This document shows positions 1 to 8,150 of a DNA stretch of 64,000 nt, piece after piece. How positions within the stretch are numbered: the first letter of the stretch is position 1; each line of letters begins with the position of its first letter. The stretch is from Thiobacillus sp. 63-78 (lineage in GTDB: Bacteria > Pseudomonadota > Gammaproteobacteria > Burkholderiales > Thiobacillaceae): contig MKWM01000015.1 in the NCBI GenBank assembly GCA_001899765.1, positions 1-64,000 of the forward strand, read 5' to 3'. The notes under the pieces were generated by a model. That model was not told the DNA's origin. It saw only the letters and a program-made list of their open reading frames with translations, and did not search any database. Position numbers and translations under genes: made by a program.

Positions 1-27
1 TCCAAAGTGAGTTGAGCCTGAAGGTGG

Positions 28-237
28 GTGAATCGGGATCATGGAGACATGATCGTGACGCTTCAAACCCATGCCCTGCAAACCCTGGAACAAGTCTGCG
101 CCTTCATGACAGGCGCCGGGCCCGTCTCCTTCACCCTGACCGATCGGGATTCGGCCCATGCCTGGATGGGCGATACCCTCAAACGCTTTGGCTACGCCCG
201 TGCATCCAGGGCCGACCGGGGCCTGTTGCGCCGCTAG
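28..237 (+). pseudogene. Transposase N-terminal remnant (integrase-core type)
   Basis: A 69-codon frame starting GTG at 28 (or ATG at 49) reads like the N-terminus of a DDE integrase-core transposase: a LxTLEQVxAF helix, then a FTLTDRDSA segment and a KRFGYARxSRADRGLLRR segment. In the family that last part continues into a helix-turn-helix, but here a TAG follows directly. Only about a fifth of a transposase is left and no catalytic domain follows. I read it as a dead insertion-sequence fragment. The match is from memory of the family, so confidence is limited. Confidence 0.42.
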
Positions 238-319
238 CCGCTCTCAACGTTGTCCCCAACCCCATCGCGCGAGGGCCGTTTCATGGAAACCGTCATGGGG
301 ACATGGCACGCGGCAGGCA

Positions 320-748
320 TCACGCATCCAGAACCCACTGGGGATTCCAGGCCACTTCCCAGAGATGCTGGTCCGGATCCAGGAAGTAGCCTGCGTATCC
401 GCCCCAGAAGGTATCGCGGGCAGGTTTGACGATGCGGGCGCCAGCGGCGGCGGCTTCGGCCATTACCGCATCGACGTCGGCTCTGGACGCGACGTTATGG
501 GCCAGCGAGAGGTCGGTGGCATTGGGCGCGCCTGGAGGCAAGCCGGTATCGTGGGCAAGGCTTTCCCGGGGCCACAGCGCCAGCTTCAGGCCGCCCTGGA
601 GTTCGAAGAAGGCGACGGCGCCGAACGCAAACTCGCGTCCCACGATGCCTTCGGTCTTGAAGCCCATGCCTTCGGCATAGAATTTCACCGCACGGTCGAG
701 GTCGTCCACGCCCAGGGTAATCAGGGTGACACGCGGCTTCATAGGCAT
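320..748 (-). CDS. VOC family (glyoxalase/bleomycin-resistance fold) protein
   Basis: A 142-residue single-domain vicinal-oxygen-chelate protein. It has the beta-strand opening RVTLITLGVDDLDRAVKFY, a central FFELQGGLKLALWP strand, and the closing GGYAGYFLDPDQHLWEVAWN motif, whose Asp/Glu residues end the metal or substrate cup. Family members are small dioxygenases, lyases or drug-binding proteins; the substrate cannot be told from sequence. It is the last gene of a leftward operon, 48 bases after the VIT-type transporter. Confidence 0.85.
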   Translation of the reverse strand: MPMKPRVTLITLGVDDLDRAVKFYAEGMGFKTEGIVGREFAFGAVAFFELQGGLKLALWPRESLAHDTGLPPGAPNATDLSLAHNVASRADVDAVMAEAAAAGARIVKPARDTFWGGYAGYFLDPDQHLWEVAWNPQWVLDA

Positions 749-796
749 CCTCTCCAGAAAGCATGCGGCGTTATCCAGGGCCCGCTATGCGGCCGA

Positions 797-1492
797 TCAA
801 GCCAGCGTGCCAAACCAGGCTCCGACGCCAGCCGTTACGCCCATGGCCAACGCACCCCAGAACGTGACGCGCAGGGCGCCCAGCACCACCCGCGAACCGC
901 CGGCACGGGCCGCCACGCTGCCCAGCAGCGCCAGGAACATGAGCGAGCTTGCCGAGACGAGCGGGATCAGGTCCGCTTCCGGTGCGAATACCGTGACCAG
1001 CAGCGGCATGGCTGCGCCGACGGAGAAACTGGCGGCCGAAGAAAGCGCCGCCTGGATCGGCCGGGCGGTCAACGCCTTGGAGATGCCGAGTTCGTCGCGC
1101 GCATGGGCGCCGAGCGCGTCGTGCGCCATGAGCTGATCGGCGACCTGCTTCGCCAGCGCCGGATCGAGTCCCCGCTTGACATAGATCGCCGTCAGCTCTC
1201 GGTGTTCGCCCGGATCGTTCGTCTTCAGTTCCTGTCGCTCGCGTTCGAGATCGGCCTGCTCGGTATCCGCCTGGGAATGCACGGAGACGTATTCGCCGGC
1301 CGCCATCGACATGGCCCCCGCGACCAGGCCGGCAAGGCCTGCGACGAGAACGCTGCTGTGGCCGCCCTGTGCCGATGCAACGCCCAGGATCAGGCTGGCC
1401 GTGGAAACGATGCCGTCATTCGCCCCCAGCACCGCTGCGCGCAGCCAGCCGATACGGTCAGTACGGTGCTGTTCCCTGTGACGTCGCGGCAT
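797..1492 (-). CDS. VIT1/CCC1 family iron/manganese transporter
   Basis: A 231-residue membrane protein with the VIT/CCC1 signature. The first helix carries GANDGIVSTASLILGVA and is followed by GAMSMAAGEYVSVHSQAD, which holds the metal-path Met and Glu residues. A charged cytosolic metal-binding segment of about 70 residues (ERERQELKTNDPGEHREL onward) precedes three more helices. The family moves Fe2+ or Mn2+ out of the cytosol, usually in exchange for protons. It sits 20 bases after an unknown membrane protein and two genes after an encapsulin-type ferritin, so a role in iron handling is likely. Confidence 0.88.
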   Translation of the reverse strand: MPRRHREQHRTDRIGWLRAAVLGANDGIVSTASLILGVASAQGGHSSVLVAGLAGLVAGAMSMAAGEYVSVHSQADTEQADLERERQELKTNDPGEHRELTAIYVKRGLDPALAKQVADQLMAHDALGAHARDELGISKALTARPIQAALSSAASFSVGAAMPLLVTVFAPEADLIPLVSASSLMFLALLGSVAARAGGSRVVLGALRVTFWGALAMGVTAGVGAWFGTLA

Positions 1493-1512
1493 GTTCCTCT
1501 TCCGGCGGTCTG

Positions 1513-2271
1513 TCAGTCGTCTTGCGGTGCGTGCAGGCCGGCGCGCTCCAGTTCAACCAGATGAGGCAGAAGCTCGGAATTCTTCTGGACATGGAAAATG
1601 AAGCGTGGCACATCCCGTTCGACGCTCTGGGCCATGAACGGCTCGCCCCAGAAGCTGAGCAGCGCTTCGGTGCCCCCGCTCAACTGGCTGTCGGCAAGGA
1701 TGAAGGAGGTCGTCTTGCTCAATCTGCACCAGCGGGGCTCCCTGACTTTCGCGTAGCCGGGACAGGTGGCGATTTTCGGGTACACGATCTTCTCCCACAG
1801 CTCCTTCTGGCTGATGTCGAGGACGAACTGAATGGAAGACACCATGGGGTTGTCCACGGCCGGGCGAAGCAGGACATCGAACAGCGGCTGGGGTTTGTAC
1901 ATCGACAGGCAGACGTTGAACCAGATGGTCTCTCCGCTCATGTGCCGGACGAATTGCTCATTCGCGTGGCGCAGATTGCGGGGGCCGACCAGGATGACTT
2001 CCGGATGTTTGAGCGTGGCCTGGATTTTCCGGACCATGTGCGTCATCTGCTCCACCTGTTCGGCGGTCAGCTCGTTGTTTCGCGTATGCCGCATGAAGTT
2101 GATGAACAGCAATCCGAGCAGGGCCAGGACGATAGGCAGGATGATGTATTCATCCGCTATGTGCAGCAGATGCAGGATGATCGCCGCCACGGCCGCCACG
2201 ATCCCCGCGATCGCATCCCATTCGAAACTGAGAAATTGTCTGAATTTCATGGCTTGTCTGGCAGACGTCAT
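1513..2271 (-). CDS. Conserved hypothetical membrane-anchored protein
   Basis: A 252-residue protein (245 if Met8, at 2250, is used). Two hydrophobic helices lie near the N-terminus (about residues 20-60: IAGIVAAVAAIILHLLHIAD and IILPIVLALLGLLFINFM). A soluble domain of about 190 residues follows, containing VILVGPRNLRHANEQFVRHM, ETIWFNVCLSMYKPQPLFDV and SFWGEPFMAQSVER. No known catalytic motif is apparent and I do not recognise the family. It lies 30 bases after the ferritin gene and 20 before the VIT transporter, so it is probably co-transcribed with both and may act in the same metal-related function. Confidence 0.7.
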   Translation of the reverse strand: MTSARQAMKFRQFLSFEWDAIAGIVAAVAAIILHLLHIADEYIILPIVLALLGLLFINFMRHTRNNELTAEQVEQMTHMVRKIQATLKHPEVILVGPRNLRHANEQFVRHMSGETIWFNVCLSMYKPQPLFDVLLRPAVDNPMVSSIQFVLDISQKELWEKIVYPKIATCPGYAKVREPRWCRLSKTTSFILADSQLSGGTEALLSFWGEPFMAQSVERDVPRFIFHVQKNSELLPHLVELERAGLHAPQDD

Positions 2272-2301
2272 GCGGCGCTCAACGCCGGGCTGGGCGCTCC
2301 T

Positions 2302-2595
2302 TCACTTGGCCGTATGCGCGATGGGCTTGTCCGTGAAGAGATAGTCCTTCATTTCTGCGGAAAATTTCGGATCCTGTCGACGGATCCATTCCATCACCAT
2401 TGCGGCGTGCTCCTTTTCCTCGTCGCGGTTATGCAGCAGGATCGCCTTCAGCTCGGGGTTCTTGCAGGCATCGGCGCGCTGGTTGTACCAGTCGACCGCC
2501 TCCAGTTCCTCCATGAGGGAGACGATTGCCCGATGCATGTCCCGGGTTTCGTCGCTCAGTTCATTAACGGGTTCATGATAGCCAACGCTTGACAT
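2302..2595 (-). CDS. Encapsulin-type ferritin (EncFtn), lacking the cargo-loading tail
   Basis: A 97-residue protein closely resembling the encapsulated ferritins. The motifs MEELEAVDWYNQR and HNRDEEKEHAAM supply the ferroxidase ligands: Glu30, Glu60 and His63 match the family's conserved Glu/Glu/His, with Glu29, Glu32 and Trp36 as the accessory site. EncFtn subunits form annular decamers that oxidise Fe2+ and normally store iron inside an encapsulin shell. This copy stops at ...KPIAHTAK, with no encapsulin-targeting peptide, and no encapsulin gene is in the window. GGAGA lies 7 bases before the ATG. It heads a leftward operon with a VIT transporter two genes downstream. Confidence 0.88.
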   Translation of the reverse strand: MSSVGYHEPVNELSDETRDMHRAIVSLMEELEAVDWYNQRADACKNPELKAILLHNRDEEKEHAAMVMEWIRRQDPKFSAEMKDYLFTDKPIAHTAK

Positions 2596-2841
2596 TGAAT
2601 TCTCTCCGGTTTGGTTGTGAACAGCCCGGTGGCGAGCGATCCGGCATGAGGAATCCTGATCCCGTTCATCGTCGGCGCCAGGCCAGACACGATGGTAACA
2701 GCGATTGGCCGCCCGTTTTCCTGCCGATGTGCGGCAGACCAGAGGGAATTCAGGGGATTGTTTCGTGGAGGCTTGCCAGGGTCATGCGGGGAAACGGGCG
2801 GCAGGGCTGGAAGGAGGGAGGGCATGCGCGTGTCTTCGGCC

Positions 2842-4623
2842 TTAATGTCCAACCCGAATCACCGTTTCCTCGCGCCGTGGATCGGCGGCGCCACCATGCG
2901 CGCCGGTCGTGGGATCGACGACGACGGCCTGCACCGAGCCGATGGTTTCCCGGCAGCCGTCCGTTCCCGTCTCGCCCAGGCCGGTATGCCCGAGTGTGCG
3001 TAGCGCGTCCTGCGTGGCGATGCTGAAGGCCGGCTGCATGAAGGGCAGGCCGCCTTCGCAACTGATCCTGCCCGTTGCCTGAGTGACCGACAGACGCGGC
3101 GCATCGATGGCCTGCTGCAACGTCATGCCGTGATCGATGACGTCGAGCGTGACGTTGAGCACCGAGTTGATGATGGTGGCGCCGCCGGGCGAGCCGTAGG
3201 CGGCGACGGGCTGGCCGTCTTTCAGCAGCAGCAGCGGCGCCATGCTGGAACGCGGGCGCTTGAACGGCGCGACGTCGTTGGCACCGGGGTTGCCCGTGGC
3301 CGGGTCGGCGCCGGGCATGAAATTGAAATCGGTCAGTTCGTTGTTGAGCAGAAAGCCATAGCCCGGCACGGTGATGCCCGAGCCCCAGGTGTATTCGATG
3401 GTGGTGGTGTAGCTCACCATGTTGCCCCAACGGTCGACGATGGCGAAGTGGGTGGTGTGGAGGCTTTCCTGTCGTGCGCGTACCGGTTTCGACTGCGCGG
3501 CGGCAGTCTCCCAGGGCGTGAGGTCGCCTGCCTGTGGCGTGTCCATGCGGCGGTCGGGCTGGATCAGCGCGGCGCGCGCCGCCAGATAGTCGGGATTCAG
3601 CAGGGCACGTTGCGGCATCGGCATGGCATCGTCGTCGCCGATCCACACGGCGCGATCGGCGAAGGCCAGGCGCATCGCCTCGGCCATCACGTGCAGCGTC
3701 CGGGGGCTGCCGAAGCCGTAGCCCTGTGCCGTGTCGCCGAGCGGGAAGCGTTCGAGCAGTTTCAGGATTTCCAGCAGGGTGAGGCCGCCGGCAGACGGGG
3801 GCGGCATCGCGGCGAGGGTCCAGCCGCGATAGTGGCCGATCAGCGGCGGGCGGATCGTCACGCGGTACTGCGCCAGGTCGGCAAGCGTCATGCGCCCCTT
3901 GCCCGCGTTGCCGAGTTCGCTGCGTCCACGTTGCTGCGCCTTGACGATGGCCTGGGCGATCGGGCCGCGATAGAAGACATCCGGCCCTCTGGCCGCAATC
4001 AGCTTCAGGGTTTTTGCCAGGTCGGGCTGCACCAGCCAGTCGCCTTCGGCCAGCGGTACGCCGCCGGGGCGGAAAATCGCGGCGGTTTCCGGCTGCAGCT
4101 GCGTGCGGCCGTCGTCGTCGGCAATGTCCTGGGCGAGGAAACGGTTGACGCGGAAGCCGTGCCCGGCGAGTTCGATCGCAGGCGCCAGCGTGTCGGCCAG
4201 CTTCATCGTGCCCCAGCGGCGCAACGCGGTATCGAGCCCAAGCAGCGTGCCCGGCACGCCTACCGCCAGGCCGCTGGTCGAGGCCAGGGGGAAACGCATC
4301 GGCAGACCGTCTGGCGCGAACATGTCGGCACGAGCCAGTGCCGGGGCGCGTTCGCGCGAATCGACGAAGAAGGTCTCGCCGGTTTTGGCGAGGTGAACCA
4401 GCATGAAGCCGCCGCCGCCGATGCCGGACGATTGTGGCTCGACGACGTTCAACGCGAACTGCACCGCGACGGCGGCATCGATGGCGTTGCCGCCTTGCGC
4501 CAGGATGCGTGCGCCGGCGGCCGCGGCGGCGGGTTGCGAGACGGCCACCACGCCTTCGGGTGAGGCCGCCGCCAGGGAGGGCGACAGCAGACAGAGGACG
4601 AGCCAGCGCGCAATACGGTTCAT
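2842..4623 (-). CDS. ggt: Gamma-glutamyltransferase (glutathione hydrolase)
   Basis: A 593-residue N-terminal-nucleophile hydrolase that cleaves or transfers the gamma-glutamyl group of glutathione in the periplasm. The ATG at 4623 gives a clean signal peptide (MNRIARWLVLCLLSPSLAAA). The large subunit shows ILAQGGNAIDAAVAVQFALN and ESQSSGIGGGGF-like segments. Self-cleavage is expected before the Thr of HTTHFAIVD, which starts the small subunit (NMVSYTTTIEYTWGSGI; SPGGATIINSVLNV). The open frame continues upstream to 4752 but those codons run towards nnrS and carry no family similarity. It follows nnrS by 82 bases on the same strand. Confidence 0.95.
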   Translation of the reverse strand: MNRIARWLVLCLLSPSLAAASPEGVVAVSQPAAAAAGARILAQGGNAIDAAVAVQFALNVVEPQSSGIGGGGFMLVHLAKTGETFFVDSRERAPALARADMFAPDGLPMRFPLASTSGLAVGVPGTLLGLDTALRRWGTMKLADTLAPAIELAGHGFRVNRFLAQDIADDDGRTQLQPETAAIFRPGGVPLAEGDWLVQPDLAKTLKLIAARGPDVFYRGPIAQAIVKAQQRGRSELGNAGKGRMTLADLAQYRVTIRPPLIGHYRGWTLAAMPPPSAGGLTLLEILKLLERFPLGDTAQGYGFGSPRTLHVMAEAMRLAFADRAVWIGDDDAMPMPQRALLNPDYLAARAALIQPDRRMDTPQAGDLTPWETAAAQSKPVRARQESLHTTHFAIVDRWGNMVSYTTTIEYTWGSGITVPGYGFLLNNELTDFNFMPGADPATGNPGANDVAPFKRPRSSMAPLLLLKDGQPVAAYGSPGGATIINSVLNVTLDVIDHGMTLQQAIDAPRLSVTQATGRISCEGGLPFMQPAFSIATQDALRTLGHTGLGETGTDGCRETIGSVQAVVVDPTTGAHGGAADPRREETVIRVGH

Positions 4624-4705
4624 GGCAACGGCCGGGATCGGCGTGAACAGGACAGGCAGAGCCTGCACTGGTTTGACCGGGCGCGTCAATGCGCAGGCAG
4701 GACGA

Positions 4706-5902
4706 TCAGCCGGGTTTGCCGTCGACGCGCGGGCGCAGCAACATCGGGCCATACACCGCGACGAACAGGCCGAATGCGGCGATCCATATCAGACCGGCCA
4801 CGTCCATGCCCCGCGTGTAGGCCGCCGGGAAAAGCAGCGGCAGCGCGACACGGGCCAATGCGGCCAGATTGATCGTCACGAAGGCCAGCGTCATGATGGG
4901 CGGCGGTTCCAGCGGCCGGCCGGTATGGCCGAGCGACACCCGCGCCATCATGCCCAGGGTCAGGACGCCGATGGCACCCGCAGTGAAGGCATGCAGCGCG
5001 CTGCCGGCAGCGGCGTCCCATCCCGCCGCAGACAGCGCCAGCAGCGCAAAGCCGAGCGGAACCCAGGCATAACCCAGATGCAGGACCCACAACAGCGGCA
5101 CCGACCAGTATTTCGAGGTATACCAGCCCGCCAGGCGGATCGCATGGGCGATCGCCGCCACGGCCGCCAGCAGGGCCGTGACGGGCGATTGCGGCGCGGC
5201 CACCGCGGCGATCAGCGTCACCAGAGTGGCGGCCGGTACCAGCCATTCGATGGTTTTCCAGCGCCGCGCGCGGGTTCGCAGCTTGTTGTCGGTAAAGTAG
5301 GGAATCACCCGCCCGCCCATCAGCGTGATGATCATGATCACCACGTATACGGCCAGATGCAGCCCCGGCCGTGCGGTCCCGGACGTCCAGTGCAGGGCCT
5401 CGGCGTGGACCAGCGCATTGGCGGCGGCCAGTGCCAGCAGCAGGATGGGAAAAGGATAATTGTGCAGTTGTTTCGTCCGCAGGATCGGCCATGCCAGCGT
5501 GATCGCCAGCGCGGGTAGGAACGCCAGGTCAATCAGTGCGACCAGCCCGCTCGGCAGGCCCGGAATCAGGAAGCCCAGACGTCCCGCCAGCCATAACAGG
5601 AACAGCGCGGCAAGCGGGCGGCCCGAAGGGGTGCGCAGCCCGGTCCAGTTCTGCGCCGCGGCCAGAAGAAACCCGGCAATCACCGCTACGGTGAAACCGA
5701 ATACCATTTCATGACCGTGCCAGACCAGCGAGGGCAGTTCGCCAGGTGTCATGACCCCCCCCAGCACAAGCAGCCAGAGCACCATCATCAATATGGCATA
5801 GAGTCCGGCCGCCAGAAAGAAGGGCCGGAAGCCGAGGCCGAACAATGCCCAGCCGGCGGGCGAGGGGCGCTTTTGCGGATCGTCGATGGGCAGCTTGGCC
5901 AT
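4706..5902 (-). CDS. nnrS: NnrS family heme/copper membrane protein
   Basis: A 398-residue protein with about 12 hydrophobic segments. It opens with the NnrS hallmark ALFGLGFRPFFLAAGLYA and has the conserved WHGHEMVFGFTVAVIAGFLL segment, whose histidines are likely heme or copper ligands. HAFTAGAIGVLTLGMMARVSLGHTG lies late in the protein. NnrS proteins are widespread in denitrifiers and protect cells from nitrosative stress during nitrate or nitrite respiration. The position downstream of the nar operon fits. A 14-bp stem-loop lies just upstream. Confidence 0.92.
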   Translation of the reverse strand: MAKLPIDDPQKRPSPAGWALFGLGFRPFFLAAGLYAILMMVLWLLVLGGVMTPGELPSLVWHGHEMVFGFTVAVIAGFLLAAAQNWTGLRTPSGRPLAALFLLWLAGRLGFLIPGLPSGLVALIDLAFLPALAITLAWPILRTKQLHNYPFPILLLALAAANALVHAEALHWTSGTARPGLHLAVYVVIMIITLMGGRVIPYFTDNKLRTRARRWKTIEWLVPAATLVTLIAAVAAPQSPVTALLAAVAAIAHAIRLAGWYTSKYWSVPLLWVLHLGYAWVPLGFALLALSAAGWDAAAGSALHAFTAGAIGVLTLGMMARVSLGHTGRPLEPPPIMTLAFVTINLAALARVALPLLFPAAYTRGMDVAGLIWIAAFGLFVAVYGPMLLRPRVDGKPG

Positions 5903-5946
5903 GAGGTGCAGTGGGGGTCGATCAGGGGGAAGCGTATCGGCACTCG

Positions 5947-5978
5947 CCCCATCCGGAGAGAATCCTCTCCGGATGGGG
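5947..5978. repeat. Perfect 14-bp stem-loop between dsrC-like gene and nnrS
   Basis: CCCCATCCGGAGAG, a four-base AATC loop, and CTCTCCGGATGGGG form a perfect hairpin in the gap between the DsrC-like gene and nnrS. No T-run follows on either strand, so it is not a classic intrinsic terminator. It may be an mRNA processing or stability element, or an attenuating structure. Confidence 0.8.
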
Positions 5979-6043
5979 TGCCGGGGCGCGGGTGTGAGAT
6001 TTCAACGGCGCCGTGGAGACGGAGGGAGTCCCGCGCCCTGCAA

Positions 6044-6397
6044 TCAGCCCGTGCTCCAGGCACGGGGCCGCTTCATGCCCGCGATCTTGCAGGCCTGTTT
6101 CACATAGCCGTAGGGGAACAGCGTCAACAGTTTTTTCTGCGCTTCTCTTTTTGCGTCCTTGTCCTTCTGCGCATCCTTGCCCATGCGTTCGGCCAGATGC
6201 CAGATGACGAAGCGGGCGTCAGCGGCAACCTGGTGTTCTTCGTAGAATTCGCGCATGAAATGGATGGCGCCCCAGTGGTCGTCGCTGAGATTGATGTTCT
6301 CGTCCCTGGCGAGGGCTTTGGCGATTTCCTCGTTCCAGTTGCCGGGATCGATCAGATAACCTTCTGCATCGCGTTCAGGCATCTCGACAGCAGCCAT
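6044..6397 (-). CDS. DsrC/TusE-family sulfur-relay protein lacking the terminal cysteine
   Basis: A 117-residue DsrC/TusE-fold protein: DAEGYLIDPGNWNEEIAKAL, the NINLSDDHWGAIHFMREFYEEH core, and the C-terminal arm KLLTLFPYGYVKQACKIAG. In DsrC two arm cysteines 11 residues apart carry persulfide or trisulfide sulfur. Here the inner cysteine (ACKIAG) is present, but the penultimate one is replaced by Trp in RPRAWSTG. It is therefore neither a canonical DsrC nor a TusE, which keeps the terminal Cys. The ATG at 6397 has AGGAG 6 bases upstream; the frame extends to 6442 without support. It follows the SQR-like gene, which suggests a sulfur-linked or regulatory role. Confidence 0.88.
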   Translation of the reverse strand: MAAVEMPERDAEGYLIDPGNWNEEIAKALARDENINLSDDHWGAIHFMREFYEEHQVAADARFVIWHLAERMGKDAQKDKDAKREAQKKLLTLFPYGYVKQACKIAGMKRPRAWSTG

Positions 6398-6497
6398 GGC
6401 TTTCTCCTGTTCCAATGGGTGGCTTAATGATTTATTTGGCATATATGTTTACATGTTCTGCCGCCGCAATCAAGCCTCTGAGCCGTGAGCGTCCTCG

Positions 6498-8048
6498 TCA
6501 GGTTCCCCCGCCGCTGAATTCGACGCCCGGCTGCCGTTCCGGCAAGGCTTCCACAAGCAGTTCGCGCCGGGCATGGGCCAAGGCATCGATACCGGGTTCG
6601 CTCAGATACGATTTGGCATCGGATATCGCGGCAGCCAGCAATTCGGCGGCCAGTTCATCGGGGTCGCGCCCCACCGACTTGGCCAGTGCCCGAAGTTCGA
6701 TGCGGGGATCCGACGCTAACCGGATTTCCAGCGGCTGACCGCTACCGGGCCCCGTAGGCGGGGGCATCTGCTCGCCATGCCCCGGACCCAGCAACCGGCT
6801 CATCACATCGGCGATCCGTGACGCGACGGAAGGCGTTTGACCCGCCGGTTGCAGGCGGATCTTGTTGACGAAATATTTCTCGAAATCAATCTTGGCCTGA
6901 TGAACCCAGCGTCCCTGCCGCATCCAGTTGATGTCGCGCAGCGGCACCTGGGGTTCCGACAAATAGGTCGCGCCGGTTTCGCCCATGTCTTTCAGCCACT
7001 TGGCGTATTGCGGGACATAACTCATCAGCGGCGCATCGCCGAACTGGGCCACGATATTGTGCACCACGATCTCGCCGGCTTTCTGGATGGCGTACACCGA
7101 ATCAGGCGTTCCCACCGGTACGGGCGTTTTCGTTACAGCGGGCTGGGCCATGCAGGTGCCAAGTGCGAAGACATTGGGATAGTCCGGATTGCGCAGGTAT
7201 TCGTCCACCACTACCAGCCCGTTCTCATCAACCAGTCCGGTCGCGCTGCGCACGCCCGGCACGCCGCCGAAGGCCGGCCAGTAGACTGAATAGGCATAGG
7301 GCAGGGTATGGGCCTGCCTGGTCTCGCCTTCAGCGGTGAGCTCGGTCAACTGGATGGTGTCGGCGTTGATCCGTGTCGTCAGGGCATTGCATATCACGTT
7401 GATTCGGGCATCGGCCAGTGCGGCCGTCACGGCGTCTCGGTTCGTCGCTCCGCCGCCAAGGCCAAGATGACCGGGCCATGGCTCGGGCGTGACCAGGGTA
7501 ATGGACACCCGTTCGCGGATATTGCGACGCTTGAGGTCGGCATCGATCAGGAACGCATATTCGTAAAGCGGCCCCAGTATGCTGGCGCCGGGCGCCGCGC
7601 CGATCACGATCGGGCCGGGGTGGCGCACGAACTTCCGATAAGCGGTCAGCGCGCGCTCGGCCTGATCGATGTGGATCACCGAATGCGTATAGTCGGCAAG
7701 GCCGGGAATTTTGTCCGTCATGCCGGTCACGCCCGTGGCGATCAGCAGGGCGTCGTAATACAGCACGTCGCCGTTCTCCAGGTCAACCTGGATCAGCTCG
7801 GGGTGGATTTGCTTGACGGCGCTGTGGATGAACTTGATCCCGCGCGATTCCAGATAAGGCGCGATGGGGAAGGCGATATCGGCACGTTCGCGCCAGCCCA
7901 TGGCGATCCATGGATTGGAGGGCACGAAGTGGAAATAGGGCTTGTCCGACACGACCGTCACTTCGTCGCGCGGGCCCAGTTGGGCTTTCAGGGCGTAAGC
8001 CGCGGTGACGCCCGCAATGCCGGCGCCCAGGATGACAACATGCGTCAT
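6498..8048 (-). CDS. SQR-like FAD/NAD(P)-binding quinone oxidoreductase
   Basis: A 516-residue flavoprotein of the sulfide:quinone reductase/NDH-2 group. It has an N-terminal FAD site (VVILGAGIAGVTAAYALKA), KPYFHFVPSNPWIAMGW, the strand YDALLIATG, a second Rossmann segment around PIVIGAAPGAS, and a C-terminal FAD/quinone segment NVFALGTCMAQPA. In true SQRs a redox Cys follows GAS; here it is Ile (GASILGPLYE), while the Cys of LGTC remains. About 90 residues of charged C-terminal extension go beyond the usual 430. The ATG at 8048 has AAGGAG upstream. Lying directly after narI, it may feed electrons to the quinone pool; the donor is uncertain. Confidence 0.85.
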   Translation of the reverse strand: MTHVVILGAGIAGVTAAYALKAQLGPRDEVTVVSDKPYFHFVPSNPWIAMGWRERADIAFPIAPYLESRGIKFIHSAVKQIHPELIQVDLENGDVLYYDALLIATGVTGMTDKIPGLADYTHSVIHIDQAERALTAYRKFVRHPGPIVIGAAPGASILGPLYEYAFLIDADLKRRNIRERVSITLVTPEPWPGHLGLGGGATNRDAVTAALADARINVICNALTTRINADTIQLTELTAEGETRQAHTLPYAYSVYWPAFGGVPGVRSATGLVDENGLVVVDEYLRNPDYPNVFALGTCMAQPAVTKTPVPVGTPDSVYAIQKAGEIVVHNIVAQFGDAPLMSYVPQYAKWLKDMGETGATYLSEPQVPLRDINWMRQGRWVHQAKIDFEKYFVNKIRLQPAGQTPSVASRIADVMSRLLGPGHGEQMPPPTGPGSGQPLEIRLASDPRIELRALAKSVGRDPDELAAELLAAAISDAKSYLSEPGIDALAHARRELLVEALPERQPGVEFSGGGT

Positions 8049-8071
8049 TTCAGTCTCCTTTGATCGGTTTG

Positions 8072-8131
8072 GGCGCGCGAAGCGCCACGTTCGCCCCCTC
8101 TCCCGCACGCGGGGGAGGGTTGGGGAGGGGG
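8072..8131. repeat. Palindromic intergenic repeat after narI
   Basis: Two hairpins fill the narI/SQR-like gap: GGCGC-gcgaa-GCGCC at 8072-8086, and CCCTCTCCC-gcacgc-GGGGGAGGG at 8096-8119 with a G/T-rich tail. The second has the look of a dispersed extragenic palindrome common in proteobacteria. No ORF is present. Confidence 0.65.
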
Positions 8132-8150
8132 AGCGATTTTGTGCATCTGC

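Noticed and set aside
2750-3646. Long minus-strand frame of about 300 codons overlapping ggt
   Set aside because: Shifted-frame shadow of the gamma-glutamyltransferase gene; Arg/His/Ala-rich with no ribosome site.
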